Source: Nemophila menziesii
Lineage: Eukaryota; Streptophyta; Magnoliopsida; Boraginales; Hydrophyllaceae
Reading direction: 5' to 3'
Assembly (NCBI GenBank): GCA_029959085.1
Contig: JARWIR010000024.1
Location: 12,946,296-13,010,295 of the forward strand
Length of the DNA: 64,000 nt
Below the pieces are notes generated by a model. That model was not told the DNA's origin, searched no databases, and worked only from the letters and a program-made list of their open reading frames with translations. Below, piece by piece: positions 1 through 10,920 of this stretch. Each line of letters starts with the position of its first letter. Positions within the stretch are counted from its first letter, which is position 1. The position numbers and the translations under genes are program-made.

Positions 1-21
1 GCAATACCGACTAGAGTTAAT

Positions 22-918
22 TTGTTTAGAAGGAATTGCGCGGATGCCACAAACTGCTTATGGTGTAACTACGAAAAAGAGGACGTTGAACATTTACTTT
101 TACAATGTAATATGTGTAAAGACATCTGGGCGGGATCCTTTCTACAAATAAAGATACAAGAAGTAATGGAAGACAAGTTAGAAGAGTGGTTCCTTAAGAC
201 AATAAAATCGTTTACAAAAGGGGGATGGGACGAGAACGTAGTACGAGACTTCTTAATGAACAACCTGTGGAACATCTGGAAAGCAAAAATGAAAGGTATT
301 CATGAAGGTATTGCAGCTAATGGAACCGGGATTAATATTGCCTCAAAGAAGTTGATGCAAGACATCCATGGGATTAATTGGTTTAAAGAAAGTTACAGAG
401 GATTTAACAGTAGAGAAGAACTGAGTGGAGGAACAGACAGTAACGAATAGGACCAAGATATTAAATTTTATTGTGATGCATCTTTTTCGAACAAGTGGGA
501 ACCTACGGGAGTTGTAGTCGTTTGCAATCAATCTGGAAATAACTCAATTTTCAAACACTGTTTAAGTATTGATTGCAATTCGGCGCTGGAGGGAGAAGCG
601 AGAGCAGTATTTGAAGCAACACAGCTTGGAGCGAACTTCCCGGAAAAGAAAATTGTAATCCACTCGGACAACCTTGAGATTATTCAAGGTATAAAGCAGG
701 TGTCAGCAGCACGTTGGAATATCCAACCCATCCTACAAAGAATTATCCACAAAACTGAAGAGCTAGGGCTTGTTTCATTTAAGCACATTAATAGGAAGCT
801 CAACAGGGAAGCGGATAAATTGGCGAAGGAAGCTAGGCACGCGGCAACTTTTGTTAATCGGAATACGCTTAGTATTTTCGATTTATCTGTAGCTTTTAGT
901 AAATTAGGTATTGGATGA
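22..918 (+). pseudogene. LINE ORF2 C-terminus: zf-RVT and RNase H domains, one in-frame stop
   Basis: One reading frame runs from 22 to 918 and is broken by a single amber codon at 448-450. The first part has the cysteine/histidine pattern of the RT zinc-binding domain (CLWC, then HLLLQC) and the conserved NLWNIWK stretch. After the stop, the frame continues with an RNase H fold: CDASF near 470, EGEARA near 592, HSDN near 662, and NREADKLAKEA near 800. These match the acidic active-site positions of the plant RVT_3 family. Because everything else is in frame, the stop looks recent. Translation across it is not implied; decay is the simpler explanation. Confidence 0.85.
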
Positions 919-934
919 ATATTTTGTTTTCACA

Positions 935-950
935 GGGTGCTTTCGCACCC
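935..950 (+). other. Perfect stem-loop at LINE 3' end
   Basis: GGGTGC and GCACCC pair around a TTTC loop, about 11 bases before the poly-A run. A hairpin just before the tail is the position where some LINE reverse transcriptases recognise their RNA. That role here is inference from position. Confidence 0.6.
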
Positions 951-970
951 TCACATTGTCCAAAAAAAAA

Positions 971-1484
971 ATTAAAATTAATTGTGATGCAGTTTTTTCC
1001 GATAAAGGAGCTGCAATTGCTTGTATAGCTAGAAACTCTAGTGGTGAATTTGTATCAGGTAATAGTTGGAAAATTGGGGCAGATTCGGTGTTAGAGGCAG
1101 AGGCCACGGGAATTTTAAAAGTTACGGAGATGGCTTCAAATTTTCCTTTTGGGAGCGTGATTATAGAGAATGACTCGGCAACTATTATGAAGTCATTTTC
1201 GTCCGGACTACCAGTTTTGAGTCATTCAATTAAAAATGTTGTTTGTAATATTTATTATTTTGCTGAACTATCTTCTCCTTCCTTTTCTTTTGTGACTAGA
1301 AGTAGAAACGGGATAGCTGACTGGATTGCCAAACATGAGCTCTTTGTTTGGTAATTGGGGTACTTGTATCCCTCCCCAGTTAACCACTTTGATTTGTAAT
1401 GAAGCCGAGCCCTCTGGGGTATGCTAAACCTTGTAACCGCTTTTACTACTATCTATATTATTATGCATTTTAAAAAAAAAAAAA
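971..1484 (+). mobile_element. Second, different LINE RNase H fragment with poly-A tail
   Basis: Directly after the first LINE tail, an open frame to the stop at 1352-1354 encodes another RNase H-like domain. It shows NCDAVFSD, then LEAEATGIL, IENDSATIM and the terminal NGIADWIAKHEL. It is clearly diverged from the preceding copy. A tail of about 115 bases ends in A(13) at 1472-1484. Two different LINE 3' ends therefore lie head to tail, the upper one apparently inserted into the lower one within or before its RNase H domain. Confidence 0.75.
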
Positions 1485-1549
1485 ATTAACCCATTGAAAC
1501 CCAACTAAAAATAGAAAAAAAAATTCAAAAAGCCTTCATTTTCACTTCT

Positions 1550-2206
1550 TATCACGGTAGAAAGTTTCTACCAATGCAAAAACTCAATCAGGGTTTTCAA
1601 AACAAAACCTTCCATCCCTCTCTCTCTCTCTCCCCACACCAGAACCCACCAATTCTCTCTCCTCTTCACCCTCCCGGCGTCCATTCTGCACCATAAACCC
1701 TCCCCACCAGATCTCTCTGTCGCCGCCGTGACCAACCTCCACTATCTCACCTTCAGGTTCTCCACCACCACCAACACTGCTAGAGATATTCTTGAACGGC
1801 CAATTTTAAGGTAAAAAAATAATATTCCTCCAATTGAAAACCTATAATTACACAATAAATTTATTTACTTTGATTTTGTTGAATCTCCCAATTGTCATAA
1901 ATATGAGCATTTGGAATTTATTAATTTTGACTATTTTTGAAGTTTTTAGTGATATTATGATTATGTTGGAAATTGTCTCAGACCTACATAGTATACCCCA
2001 TGTGAATTTTCCGTTAAAATCTTTTATTAAAATTGTTATTAGCTATGTGTTTTTTTAACTGGGTTATCCTCTCTAAATCTTATAAATCTTATATGTAGAT
2101 ATCTAAATAGTTATTTTATTTAACATTTCCATGGATGAATAACTGATATTTATTTTTCTGTTTTGCAAAAATCTATTAGTTGGAAGTTTGACCATATACA
2201 ATTGTA
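1550..2206 (+). promoter_or_regulatory. 5' leader region of the Myb gene with a likely intron (1811-2179)
   Basis: A CT-rich leader, including a (TC) run at 1619-1632, is typical of plant 5' UTRs. AAG|GTAAAA at 1808-1816 is a good splice donor and a TTAG acceptor ends at 2179, leaving 27 bases before the ATG at 2207. The intervening 369 bases are AT-rich and hold only a meaningless open frame. The transcription start is not visible. The LINE poly-A at 1472-1484 lies only about 70-100 bases upstream of the apparent leader, so the core promoter may be largely LINE-derived sequence (inference). Confidence 0.5.
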
Positions 2207-3487
2207 ATGGAAGAAAAAAATCAAGCTGTGACGAGTAGTAAGGGGAAGAAAAGAAAAAGGAATGAGAGGAACGAGAAGCCATTGAAGGAGATTAAACACA
2301 GTGGAAATATTGTAGTCGAGAGTGATGAAAGAATTTCCGTAAAAGAAGGGAAAGAGATGAAGAAAAAGAAAAAGAAACAAGTAAATATGGATAATGAACA
2401 AAGTAACAAGGATGATTTGATGGATCATGGCTCTGATTTGAAGATTAAGAAGAAAATTGAAGGGACTAAAAATAATTTGAAGGGTGAAAGAAAAAAGAAG
2501 AAAGAAAAAAAGAAATCTATGGAAGACTTAGCTGATAAAATAATTGATAGTGAGAATCCAAAGGCTAAAAAAACAAAGAAGAAAGTGAGATTTTCTAGTG
2601 AAGTTAGAGTTGAAAATGAGAAGCTAGTACAAGGTAAACGTTTCACTCCTGAAGAAAATGAAATTTTAAAAGAGGCAGTTTATAATTATATTGAACAACA
2701 TGATTTAGGTGAAAAAGGTCTAAATATGGTTTTAAATTGTCGCTCACATCCCGAAATATTAGATTGTTGGAACCATATTGCAAAAGCTATACCATATAGG
2801 CCTAAAACATCCATCTATAATCGTGCCAATAGATTGTTTCGACAAGGGGATAAACGAAAATGGACTGAAGAAGAGTGTGAACTAATCTTAAACTTCCAAA
2901 AAAACCATGGAAATAAATGGAAAGTATTAGCTGAAGAATTTGGAAGACATGAAATACACGTGAGAAATGCTTGGACAAGAATAAAATCGTTGAATCGAAA
3001 GAAAGGGAAATGGTCACACGATGAGTATCAAAATTTATTTGATTTGGTTAATATTGATTTGCAATTGAAATTAACTGAAGAAAAGAAATCAAAACATGGG
3101 ATGTTACGTGATAATATACATTGGGCAGCTATAAGTGATAAAATGACTACAAGGCCTGAAGGAATGTGTTGTCAGAAATGGTATTATCAATTAACTTCAC
3201 CTATGGTAGGACAAGGTTTATGGGCTGATGTGGATGATTATCGATTAATTAGTGAACTTTATAGATTAGATGCTACTTGTATAGAAGATTTGGATTGGGA
3301 TAATGTTTTGGAGCATAGATCTGGAGATATTTGTAGAAAACGTTGGAATCAAATGGTTGTTTGTATTGAAGAAAATGGAAGAAAGACATTTGGTGAACAA
3401 GTTGATATTTTAGCTAAAAGATATTGTCCACATTTACTTGAGGTTAGAGAGGATTGGGATAATAAACCTTTTGTAGACGAAGATTGA
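2207..3487 (+). CDS. Myb/SANT-repeat DNA-binding protein, REB1/TTF1-like (RNA polymerase I termination factor-like)
   Basis: This is a 426-residue nuclear DNA-binding protein. Residues 1-140 are a highly charged tail with many KKKK/KKRK nuclear-localisation clusters. Four Myb/SANT-like repeats follow: from about 143 (KRFTPEENEIL), 215 (KRKWTEEECELIL), 266 (KGKWSHDEYQNL) and 334 (QGLWADVDDYRLI). Each has the spaced aromatics of the fold. The second to fourth close with W-x-R-I, C-Q-K-W and C-R-K-R-W helices. This order matches the plant family usually annotated as RNA polymerase I termination factor, cyclin-D-binding Myb-like or REB1-like. Yeast Reb1 and mammalian TTF1 bind rDNA terminators; the plant role is inferred from homology. 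The coding region is one exon from ATG to TGA with no damage. It could alternatively act on non-rDNA targets. Confidence 0.88.
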   Translation: MEEKNQAVTSSKGKKRKRNERNEKPLKEIKHSGNIVVESDERISVKEGKEMKKKKKKQVNMDNEQSNKDDLMDHGSDLKIKKKIEGTKNNLKGERKKKKEKKKSMEDLADKIIDSENPKAKKTKKKVRFSSEVRVENEKLVQGKRFTPEENEILKEAVYNYIEQHDLGEKGLNMVLNCRSHPEILDCWNHIAKAIPYRPKTSIYNRANRLFRQGDKRKWTEEECELILNFQKNHGNKWKVLAEEFGRHEIHVRNAWTRIKSLNRKKGKWSHDEYQNLFDLVNIDLQLKLTEEKKSKHGMLRDNIHWAAISDKMTTRPEGMCCQKWYYQLTSPMVGQGLWADVDDYRLISELYRLDATCIEDLDWDNVLEHRSGDICRKRWNQMVVCIEENGRKTFGEQVDILAKRYCPHLLEVREDWDNKPFVDED

Positions 3488-4228
3488 ACAACTGTTTAAT
3501 AGTGTTTTCAATAGAGAAAAACGTGCTCTTCCAAAAAGAGACAGAAACATGTCAAAACAATTAAGTAGCTAATTGGGTGGCAAAACGGTTTTTTGTTTAG
3601 TTAGTAGGTCTCTCATCTCCCACCCTAATTAGCCAACTATTGTTGTTTGATTCTGATAGGGATTGGTTGAACTGTAGTTTGTTTTGTGCATCTTTATGGC
3701 TTATCTATTATCTATACATTTTCGATTAAAAAAAAATGTTGATCATCAAAGTGATGGTGTTTTTTTAATAGTTGAGAGATGATAGAAACAGAATAATTCC
3801 ATTCCGCAAACTTGATCCAATAATTTCTTAATTTTGGTACCAAAAATATCAGAATGTTCGAGAACATCATGTTGGCCTTCTTTATTGGTTCTCTAATTTT
3901 TTCTTCTCTTGGGCAATTTATGTAACAATATTCTTAAGCTCGAACATGTTGTTCTCTTCAACGGAACTGTAACGGCATGACTCAGTTATTCAGTAGGCAG
4001 ACATTGTACAATTTTGCTTAAAGCATGATTCTATAATTCATAGTTGAAAACATAATGTTAGATATACAAGACAAGAACAAGAACTCTCCAATATCTCTAA
4101 CAAAAGAGAGAAAACGAAAAATTCTAATGAAAATAAAATATCATATCATCTGTAAAGTACAACTATACCCAGAGATAAGTATATGATATTCCATAAATGT
4201 GATGACTTTTTCCTATAAAGGCTCGAAG
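3488..4228. repeat. Decayed duplicate of the RGP1-gene 3' flank, including a LINE tail
   Basis: The 3' region of the Myb gene is colinear with 13640-14340 just beyond the RGP1 gene. Shared landmarks in order are: the end of a LINE RNase H domain (NQVADWVTK-like at 13671, broken by a stop here near 3560), its T/A-rich tail (3730-3737 vs 13840-13850), a stretch with TTGATC and GGTACCAAAA, a GAACATGTT block, and the start of decayed RGP1 last-exon sequence. The Myb gene's transcript end must lie inside this duplicate. Confidence 0.7.
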
Positions 4229-4613
4229 GCTTATTTCATTGATCCAAAGGAAATGATAATCCTCTACCAGAAGAGAGGATGGTTACTTGCAAAAGAAGTT
4301 AAAATAACTTATATATGAAAAATCAAGCCTTCTGTCTTCTACTATAACCACATCTTATATTGAAGAAGCTTTTAAATACTTGTCACATATCCTAACAACT
4401 GCCTTAAAGAAATTTTCAAAGCTTATTTCATTGATCCAAAGGAAATGATAATCCTCTACCAGAAGAGAGGATGGTTACTTGCAAAAGAAGTTAAAATAAC
4501 TTATATATGAAAAATCAAGTCTTCTGTCTTCTACTATAACCACATCTTATATTGAAGAAGCTTTTAAATACTTGTCACATATCCTAACAACTGCCTTAAA
4601 GAAATTTTCAAAG
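4229..4613. repeat. 192-bp tandem duplication
   Basis: 4229-4420 is repeated at 4421-4612 with one visible base difference (AAGCC vs AAGTC), so it is recent. Each unit contains a stretch resembling the RGP1 last exon around TCTACCARAAG...AGGATG, so the unit was made from the decayed duplicate next to it. Confidence 0.9.
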
Positions 4614-4930
4614 CGTTGGAAAAATCAAAACAAATTGATTTAACAAGGTCGGTTTTGTGAATTTGAAGTCCCTAAACGATACGGTGGGTTTGTCCCCTTA
4701 TAATAGATATAATATATATATATATGAAAAACTAAAAAAAATTATGTTCAGCAGTTTTATGAGATTTTAGTTGAGAAATAGAATCGGTGGCGGTAGAATG
4801 TTTGAGGATTTCTTTTGATTTTATAAAGATTCAAGGATCATATTAAAATTTTGATTCTTTTTAATTAAATGACAATGGACGTATTTGAGTTATTTTTTAA
4901 CGTGACACCTCATTCGTAAGTGAAAAAAAA
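4614..4930. other. No gene seen
   Basis: AT-rich sequence with a short TA run near 4713-4725. No open frame, splice structure or repeat boundary could be supported. Confidence 0.6.
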
Positions 4931-5184
4931 AATTAAATTTATCACAACTTTACGATTTACTATAATATTACGTAAACTAATATGATATATTAAAAGTTTA
5001 CGCAATGTTTTATAGTCAATAAACACAATTAACCCGTTAGGATTAACTCACTAGCCAAATTAAATTTATCACAACTTTACAATTTATTATAATATTACAT
5101 AAACTAATATGATATATTAAAAGTTTTATGGAATGTCTTATAGTCAATAAACACAATTAACCCGTTAGGATTAGCTCACTTGAC
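4931..5184. repeat. 127-bp tandem duplication
   Basis: The block starting AATTAAATTTATCACAACTT at 4931 recurs at 5058, with about 90% identity by eye. Both copies end in AACCCGTTAGGATTA. The second copy runs directly into the SINE-like sequence, suggesting the duplicated block is linked to that element. Confidence 0.85.
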
Positions 5185-5275
5185 AGGGCGTTGGTCATCC
5201 AAACTAGTAATGCAGGTTTGAATCGAGTCAATGACTCCGAGTCCAAAGTGACTCTCATATGTAACAAAACAAGAA
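5170..5275 (+). mobile_element. SINE-like, tRNA-derived element (copy 1)
   Basis: It has a Pol III A-box-like TTAGCTCACTTG at 5171 and a B-box-like GGTTTGAATCG near 5215. The segment after the B-box is shared with a second copy at 30184-30292: GTCAATGAC, then TCGAGTC/TCGAATC-like, then CTCWYATGTAACAAAA. There is no clover-leaf tRNA gene here. The element ends in an A-rich tail. The family name is not recognised. Confidence 0.55.
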
Positions 5276-5495
5276 ACACAATCTATCTGAATATATTAAA
5301 AGACATCTAAACCAATATTACAAAAAAATTTAGCTAATCCAGGTAGGCGTATTATCATTTTTCAAAGTTTGGGAATGGATAAAAACATCAAATTACCAAA
5401 TAATTGATTGCTAATCTTTTGTTTTGCAATCTAGTCATTAAAACAATTTTTTCTACTAATGAGGAGATAAGAAAGTTTATATTACAAGCTAATGT
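5276..5495. other. No gene seen
   Basis: AT-rich spacer between the SINE-like element and the MULE target site. Nothing recognisable. Confidence 0.5.
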
Positions 5496-5504
5496 TTTAA
5501 TATC

Positions 5505-7471
5505 GAGGAAATTATATTCTAAAGCCTAAATTTTTAAATTTTATAAAATAAGTCTCAGTTACAAAACTTATTTTTAAGGCCTCCTTTCAATTTTTTTGGT
5601 TGGGATTTTGACCATTTTACCCTTCTTCTTTATGGGTACGGACCCATCCCGACTAACTATTTACGGGTGTTTTCGGTAGCATGTGTTCTATTTAAGTCAT
5701 TTATAGGCATATGGGGCCAGACCCATCTCGTTATAATTGTGTGTGGGGTTGTACCCATGTCTTACAGTTCTGCAAAAAACACATTAAAGGTCCGTACCCA
5801 ACAGAAACAAATGCAATAAACAATATACAGACTGTATTCCTTACCAAAATATAACTTGGGGCTGGCCCAATAACAAAGAAACTCAAAAATTTAATCAAAA
5901 TTCAACTCAACTGTATGGGGTTGGCCCCTTAACAAACAATTTTTTTCAACTGGGCTATACCCAGTACGAATTACAAAAAAAAAAAAAAAATCAGTCAAAA
6001 TTCTAATACCACTGTATGGGGCTGGCCCCTACCCTAGCTATAACCATAACTGGGTTGTACACATAACTGGGCTGCACCCAGTACGAATAAAAAAAATCAA
6101 ATCCAGATTCACGAGCAGTAGAGATAGCGATGGTGCAGCAGAGGTTGGCCTGAACAGTGAAGGCAACGAACGGGGGCTTGGTGATAAGGATGGCAATGGT
6201 TCAAATATTAACCGTAACCGATGGATATCCGATCTGATAAAAAATCTGTTAGTGTAACCGATGGTGCATCCATGAGGGTTTGGTTCTCATAAAAGGTAAC
6301 CGGTGGATTATCCGTTAGGATTTGGTCTTTTACAATAATTTGACGGATAATCTGAAATCCGAATAAAATATAATAGATAAAATATTAAAACATATATACT
6401 ATATATAAAGATATTCTATATATGCAGATTTCGCACATAATATCAATCAAATATAATTATTCATACATAAACTAGCTAATTTATTATTATCTATTTTATT
6501 ACTATATTGTCTAATATCAATTTATGGTCTTCCAATAATTTTGTTGTTAATTTTAGAATTTTAAAAATATTCAATAATTTATTTTATTTAAATCATTTTA
6601 CATGATTGCGGACACGGATTAACCGCGGATAAACCGCATCCGTCGCGGATGCGGATTTGGTAAATAATTCTAAAATTCGATGGTTAATGGATGTGGATTT
6701 GGTTTTGGTTATTATAATGGATGTAGATGTGGTTATGCAATTTTTCGAGGATATCCGATCCGTTGCCATCCCTACTTGGTGATGGTAAATCAGCAGTGTT
6801 CAGGTGGTGGTGACTGATCTGGGAACTGGATCTGATCTGAAACTCAGCGGCGCTGCATCGGCGGTGGGAAGGTCGCGGGTGGTGCTGGACTGGATCGCGG
6901 TGGTGCTTCCTTGGAGATGGTGAGATGAACAGATCTAATGATCTGAGAGGCTCGGCGGTGGTTAACTGGCGCTCGCGGCGGTGGTGGTGGGAAGGATCCA
7001 CAACAGAGTGGTGGAGGGTGGTTTCGGTGGGTGTTTTACATAGAGAGAGAGAGCAGAGAGATTGAGAGTGGGAAGGGGAAAGGGAAGGCCTGCAGCAGCG
7101 GTTGTTGGGTTGGGGGAGGGTAGTGGTGGTGCGTGGGTGTCTTCTGCAGGTACGGGAGGGCGGTGGTGAGTAGCTCGGTCACATAGAGAGAGCAGCAGGA
7201 ATTGTGGTGGTGGTTGTATTCTGCAGGTGGGGTTGAGGTTTGAGAGAGAGCTGGTATGTTTTGATAGAGAAAGAGTCATGGTGAGGAATGAGAGAGACGA
7301 TCGGGTTGTATAATGGGATTGAGGGTGGGTTTTTTTCTTTTCATTGTGGAATAAGGGTTTAGGGTCATTTTGGGTTTTTAGCCTTACTAGTTAGACCATC
7401 TAACTAGTGGTTAGAAATGGGACTTATAATATAAAGTGGATATGGTTTGGGATTTAAAAAATAAATACCTC
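5505..7471. mobile_element. MULE-type DNA transposon, non-autonomous, Pack-MULE-like
   Basis: A perfect 9-bp duplication TTTAATATC flanks it (5496-5504 and 7472-7480). The ends are inverted: GAGGAAATTATATT at the left and, reverse complemented, GAGGTATTTATTTTT at the right. Degraded similarity extends about 100 bp inward (ATAAGTC and AAGGC blocks line up). A 9-bp duplication and long diverged inverted repeats are typical of Mutator-like elements. The interior at 6780-7310 is unusually GC-rich for this window and has two overlapping minus-strand open frames rich in P, H and S. These look like captured 5' gene sequence rather than a transposase. No transposase is present. Confidence 0.7.
6185..6774. 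mobile_element. hAT-type non-autonomous element nested in the MULE
   Basis: An 8-bp duplication CTTGGTGA flanks it (6177-6184 and 6775-6782). The terminal inverted repeats are TAAGGATGGCAATGG at the left and TAGGGATGGCAACGG as the reverse complement of the right end, matching the hAT rule of 8-bp duplication and YARGG-type ends. The interior repeats a CGGAT/ATCCG motif and encodes nothing. Confidence 0.88.
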
Positions 7472-7480
7472 TTTAATATC

Positions 7481-7911
7481 ATACTAAAGAGACTGTCCAT
7501 GTCTAGTTTTGCAGTACTAGGTTAACATGTGGCTTCATGAGTGAAAAGAAGTCATTTTTAAAGAAAATATGGTAGCATTTGTATGTTGAAATTCAATATG
7601 AGATTCTTTGTTATGAATCTTATAATTAATATTTAAACTTAATTTGTAAATATAAATTTTTATATAGATATTATATATAGATACTGAATATAGCTGTTAT
7701 TATTTACAGCTGTTGTATTGTAGTTACTATGTAAATTTATAAATTATCCATGTATATGAATAAAATAATCAATCAATCAATGAAGTTTCATTTTATTTAT
7801 TTCTTTAAAAGTTTCTGTCTTTCATTTCACTGTTTTATTTTTCTCTAAATTAGTTTATTCATTACAAATTGGTGCTTTTATCGCCCGATCTCTATCTCCA
7901 CCATGGCCGAG
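7481..7911. other. No gene seen
   Basis: AT-rich spacer between the MULE and the Gypsy LTR, with a short direct repeat of TATAGATA at 7660-7690. No coding potential. Confidence 0.55.
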
Positions 7912-9440
<1,529 letters not shown>

Positions 9441-10920
9441 AGCTTTTGGTGCCGCTGTCGGGGACTGCAACTTAAGTGTTTGTGTTTATTGTAGTTAGTA
9501 GAATCAATTGTTTTTATTTTACTCTTGGTTTTGTTTCTGTTTTTGTCTCTTCCACATGTTCTCCACTTAGGGTAATGATCAAGAAATTTCATTAAAGATG
9601 TAAGGAGGATATGGCCCAAATTTTGGTCCATTTGACTATAGGAAAGACTCTTCGGGTTATCAACAATAGGGTAGTAACTTCTACCAACCGCCTTATCAAT
9701 ACCCGCATGAGCAAGGTGGGAACAATCAATGGACTGGGCATATCCAACAACCTCCACAACTAATTCTTTCCGAACTGAATAAAAATGTGAATGGACGTCA
9801 AGCTTACGAATTAAATAAGATGCAAGAGGTACTCTGCAATTTGATAAAGGAGTCTTGTATTGCGGTAAAAAATTCAAAATAAATTCAAGGAGCTAGACTC
9901 CAGCGAATACGACAGGAACATGACTTGACCCTCCGTGACATGGGGCTATATTGGGGGTGTTCTCTAAATCTTCCAGGCGTGATATAATCATGGATACTTT
10001 GTACGCTCATCTTGCAGCACCACAAGTCCACCAAAGCATGGATTGGAATGAGTTCGTGGATTCTGGTGATAATAAATGAGTGAATGAAGATGTTGGATTA
10101 CTCGATATAGAAGCATGTATAGAGGATTTTTTTCTTGCTAAGAAATGGATTCGAGCTAAACTTGTAGCCTATGCTGTAGATCTCAGTTTTGGGCGCTAGG
10201 CGGTCGACCGGGGCCTAGCGCCTAGACGGGATTACACGGGGCCTAGGCGGAATTATACGGTTTTGATTCCCGATGAGTAATTTTGTATATTTAGTATATA
10301 TACGTAGTAATTATAGCAATTTTAACTATTTAAGTCATAAAATTCATCTAACAACACTATAGTTAATATAAAGTACTAAAAATTGAGTTATAATATCAAC
10401 TAAAGAATTCTCGAGAATAAGACAAATAACAAAAATGTCTATGCGGGCATATTTTTCCATTAATCGGCGCCTTGGCGTCCATTTTTTGCCATTAATCGGT
10501 GCCTAGACGGGTTAGGCGTCTATCTCACGGCGACTAAGGCGCTAGGCAAAAATGCCTAGAATTTTAACTAGGCGTAAGCGGCTGAGGGGGGGAGTTGACG
10601 CCTAGGCGCGCCTAGGCGGGGAAATCTACAGCATAGCTTGTAGCAGATCAACAGGTAACTAGCCCAGCAAGAATAATCCTCATATACCACGTGGAAGAGA
10701 ACGAGTTTTGCCATGAGAGCAAGAAGGCAAATTTGAGATACTACCCTCTTTCAAAGATCCATTGAATCAAAGTTTAGGTGGGAAAGTTCCAAACTTCCAT
10801 ATAAAGGGAGATGCGAGTTTAAGAGGAGGAACACCGCAAGGGCCTCAAGACAATCTTCGTGGAAGGTAACGCGCCAAACTTAAAGACGTAATAAAAAAAG
10901 TGCTTCTTGGGAGACAACCC
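9441..10920 (+). mobile_element. Gypsy internal region: primer site and gag remnant, pol deleted
   Basis: TGGTGCCGCTGTCGGGGA at 9447-9464 is a diverged copy of the primer site expected for a tRNA-Asp-primed plant Gypsy element. Broken gag-like sequence follows: QPPYQYPHEQGG-like and glutamine/proline-rich stretches near 9680-9760, and a leucine/glutamine helix near 9780-9860. After the inserted hAT element, 10640-10870 continues the same decayed frame. Sequence near 10900, CTTGGGAGACAACCC, resembles the region typically found 3' of pol in Athila/Tat-like elements. So little lies between gag and this point that pol must be deleted. Confidence 0.6.
10169..10636. mobile_element. hAT-type element with GC-rich subterminal CTAGGCG repeats
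   Basis: An 8-bp duplication CTTGTAGC flanks it (10161-10168 and 10637-10644). The ends are a perfect 13-bp inverted repeat, CTATGCTGTAGAT. Subterminal zones are packed with GGCGCTAGG/CGCCTAGGCG motifs in both orientations around an AT-rich core. There is no open frame. The same termini and motifs reappear at 48697-50676. Confidence 0.88.

Larger units (their letters stand above)
1..969 (+). mobile_element. LINE 3' end fragment (zf-RVT + RNase H, 3' hairpin, poly-A)
   Basis: This is the 3' part of a plant L1-type non-LTR retrotransposon running off the left edge. It holds the zinc-binding region that follows reverse transcriptase, then an RNase H-like domain, then a short 3' tail. The tail has a perfect 6-bp stem hairpin at 935-950 and a run of A at 962-970. 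The same family occurs at 57700-58811 (+) and 60290-62700 (-). Reverse transcriptase and endonuclease lie outside the window or are missing. Confidence 0.85.

Noticed and set aside
1834..2058. 74-residue frame upstream of the Myb gene
   Set aside because: It lies in the predicted 5' leader intron and is AT-rich low-complexity translation.
6684..7279. Two 105-residue minus-strand frames as genes
   Set aside because: The frame 6684-7001 crosses the hAT boundary at 6774; both lie in C/H/P-rich MULE cargo without a domain.
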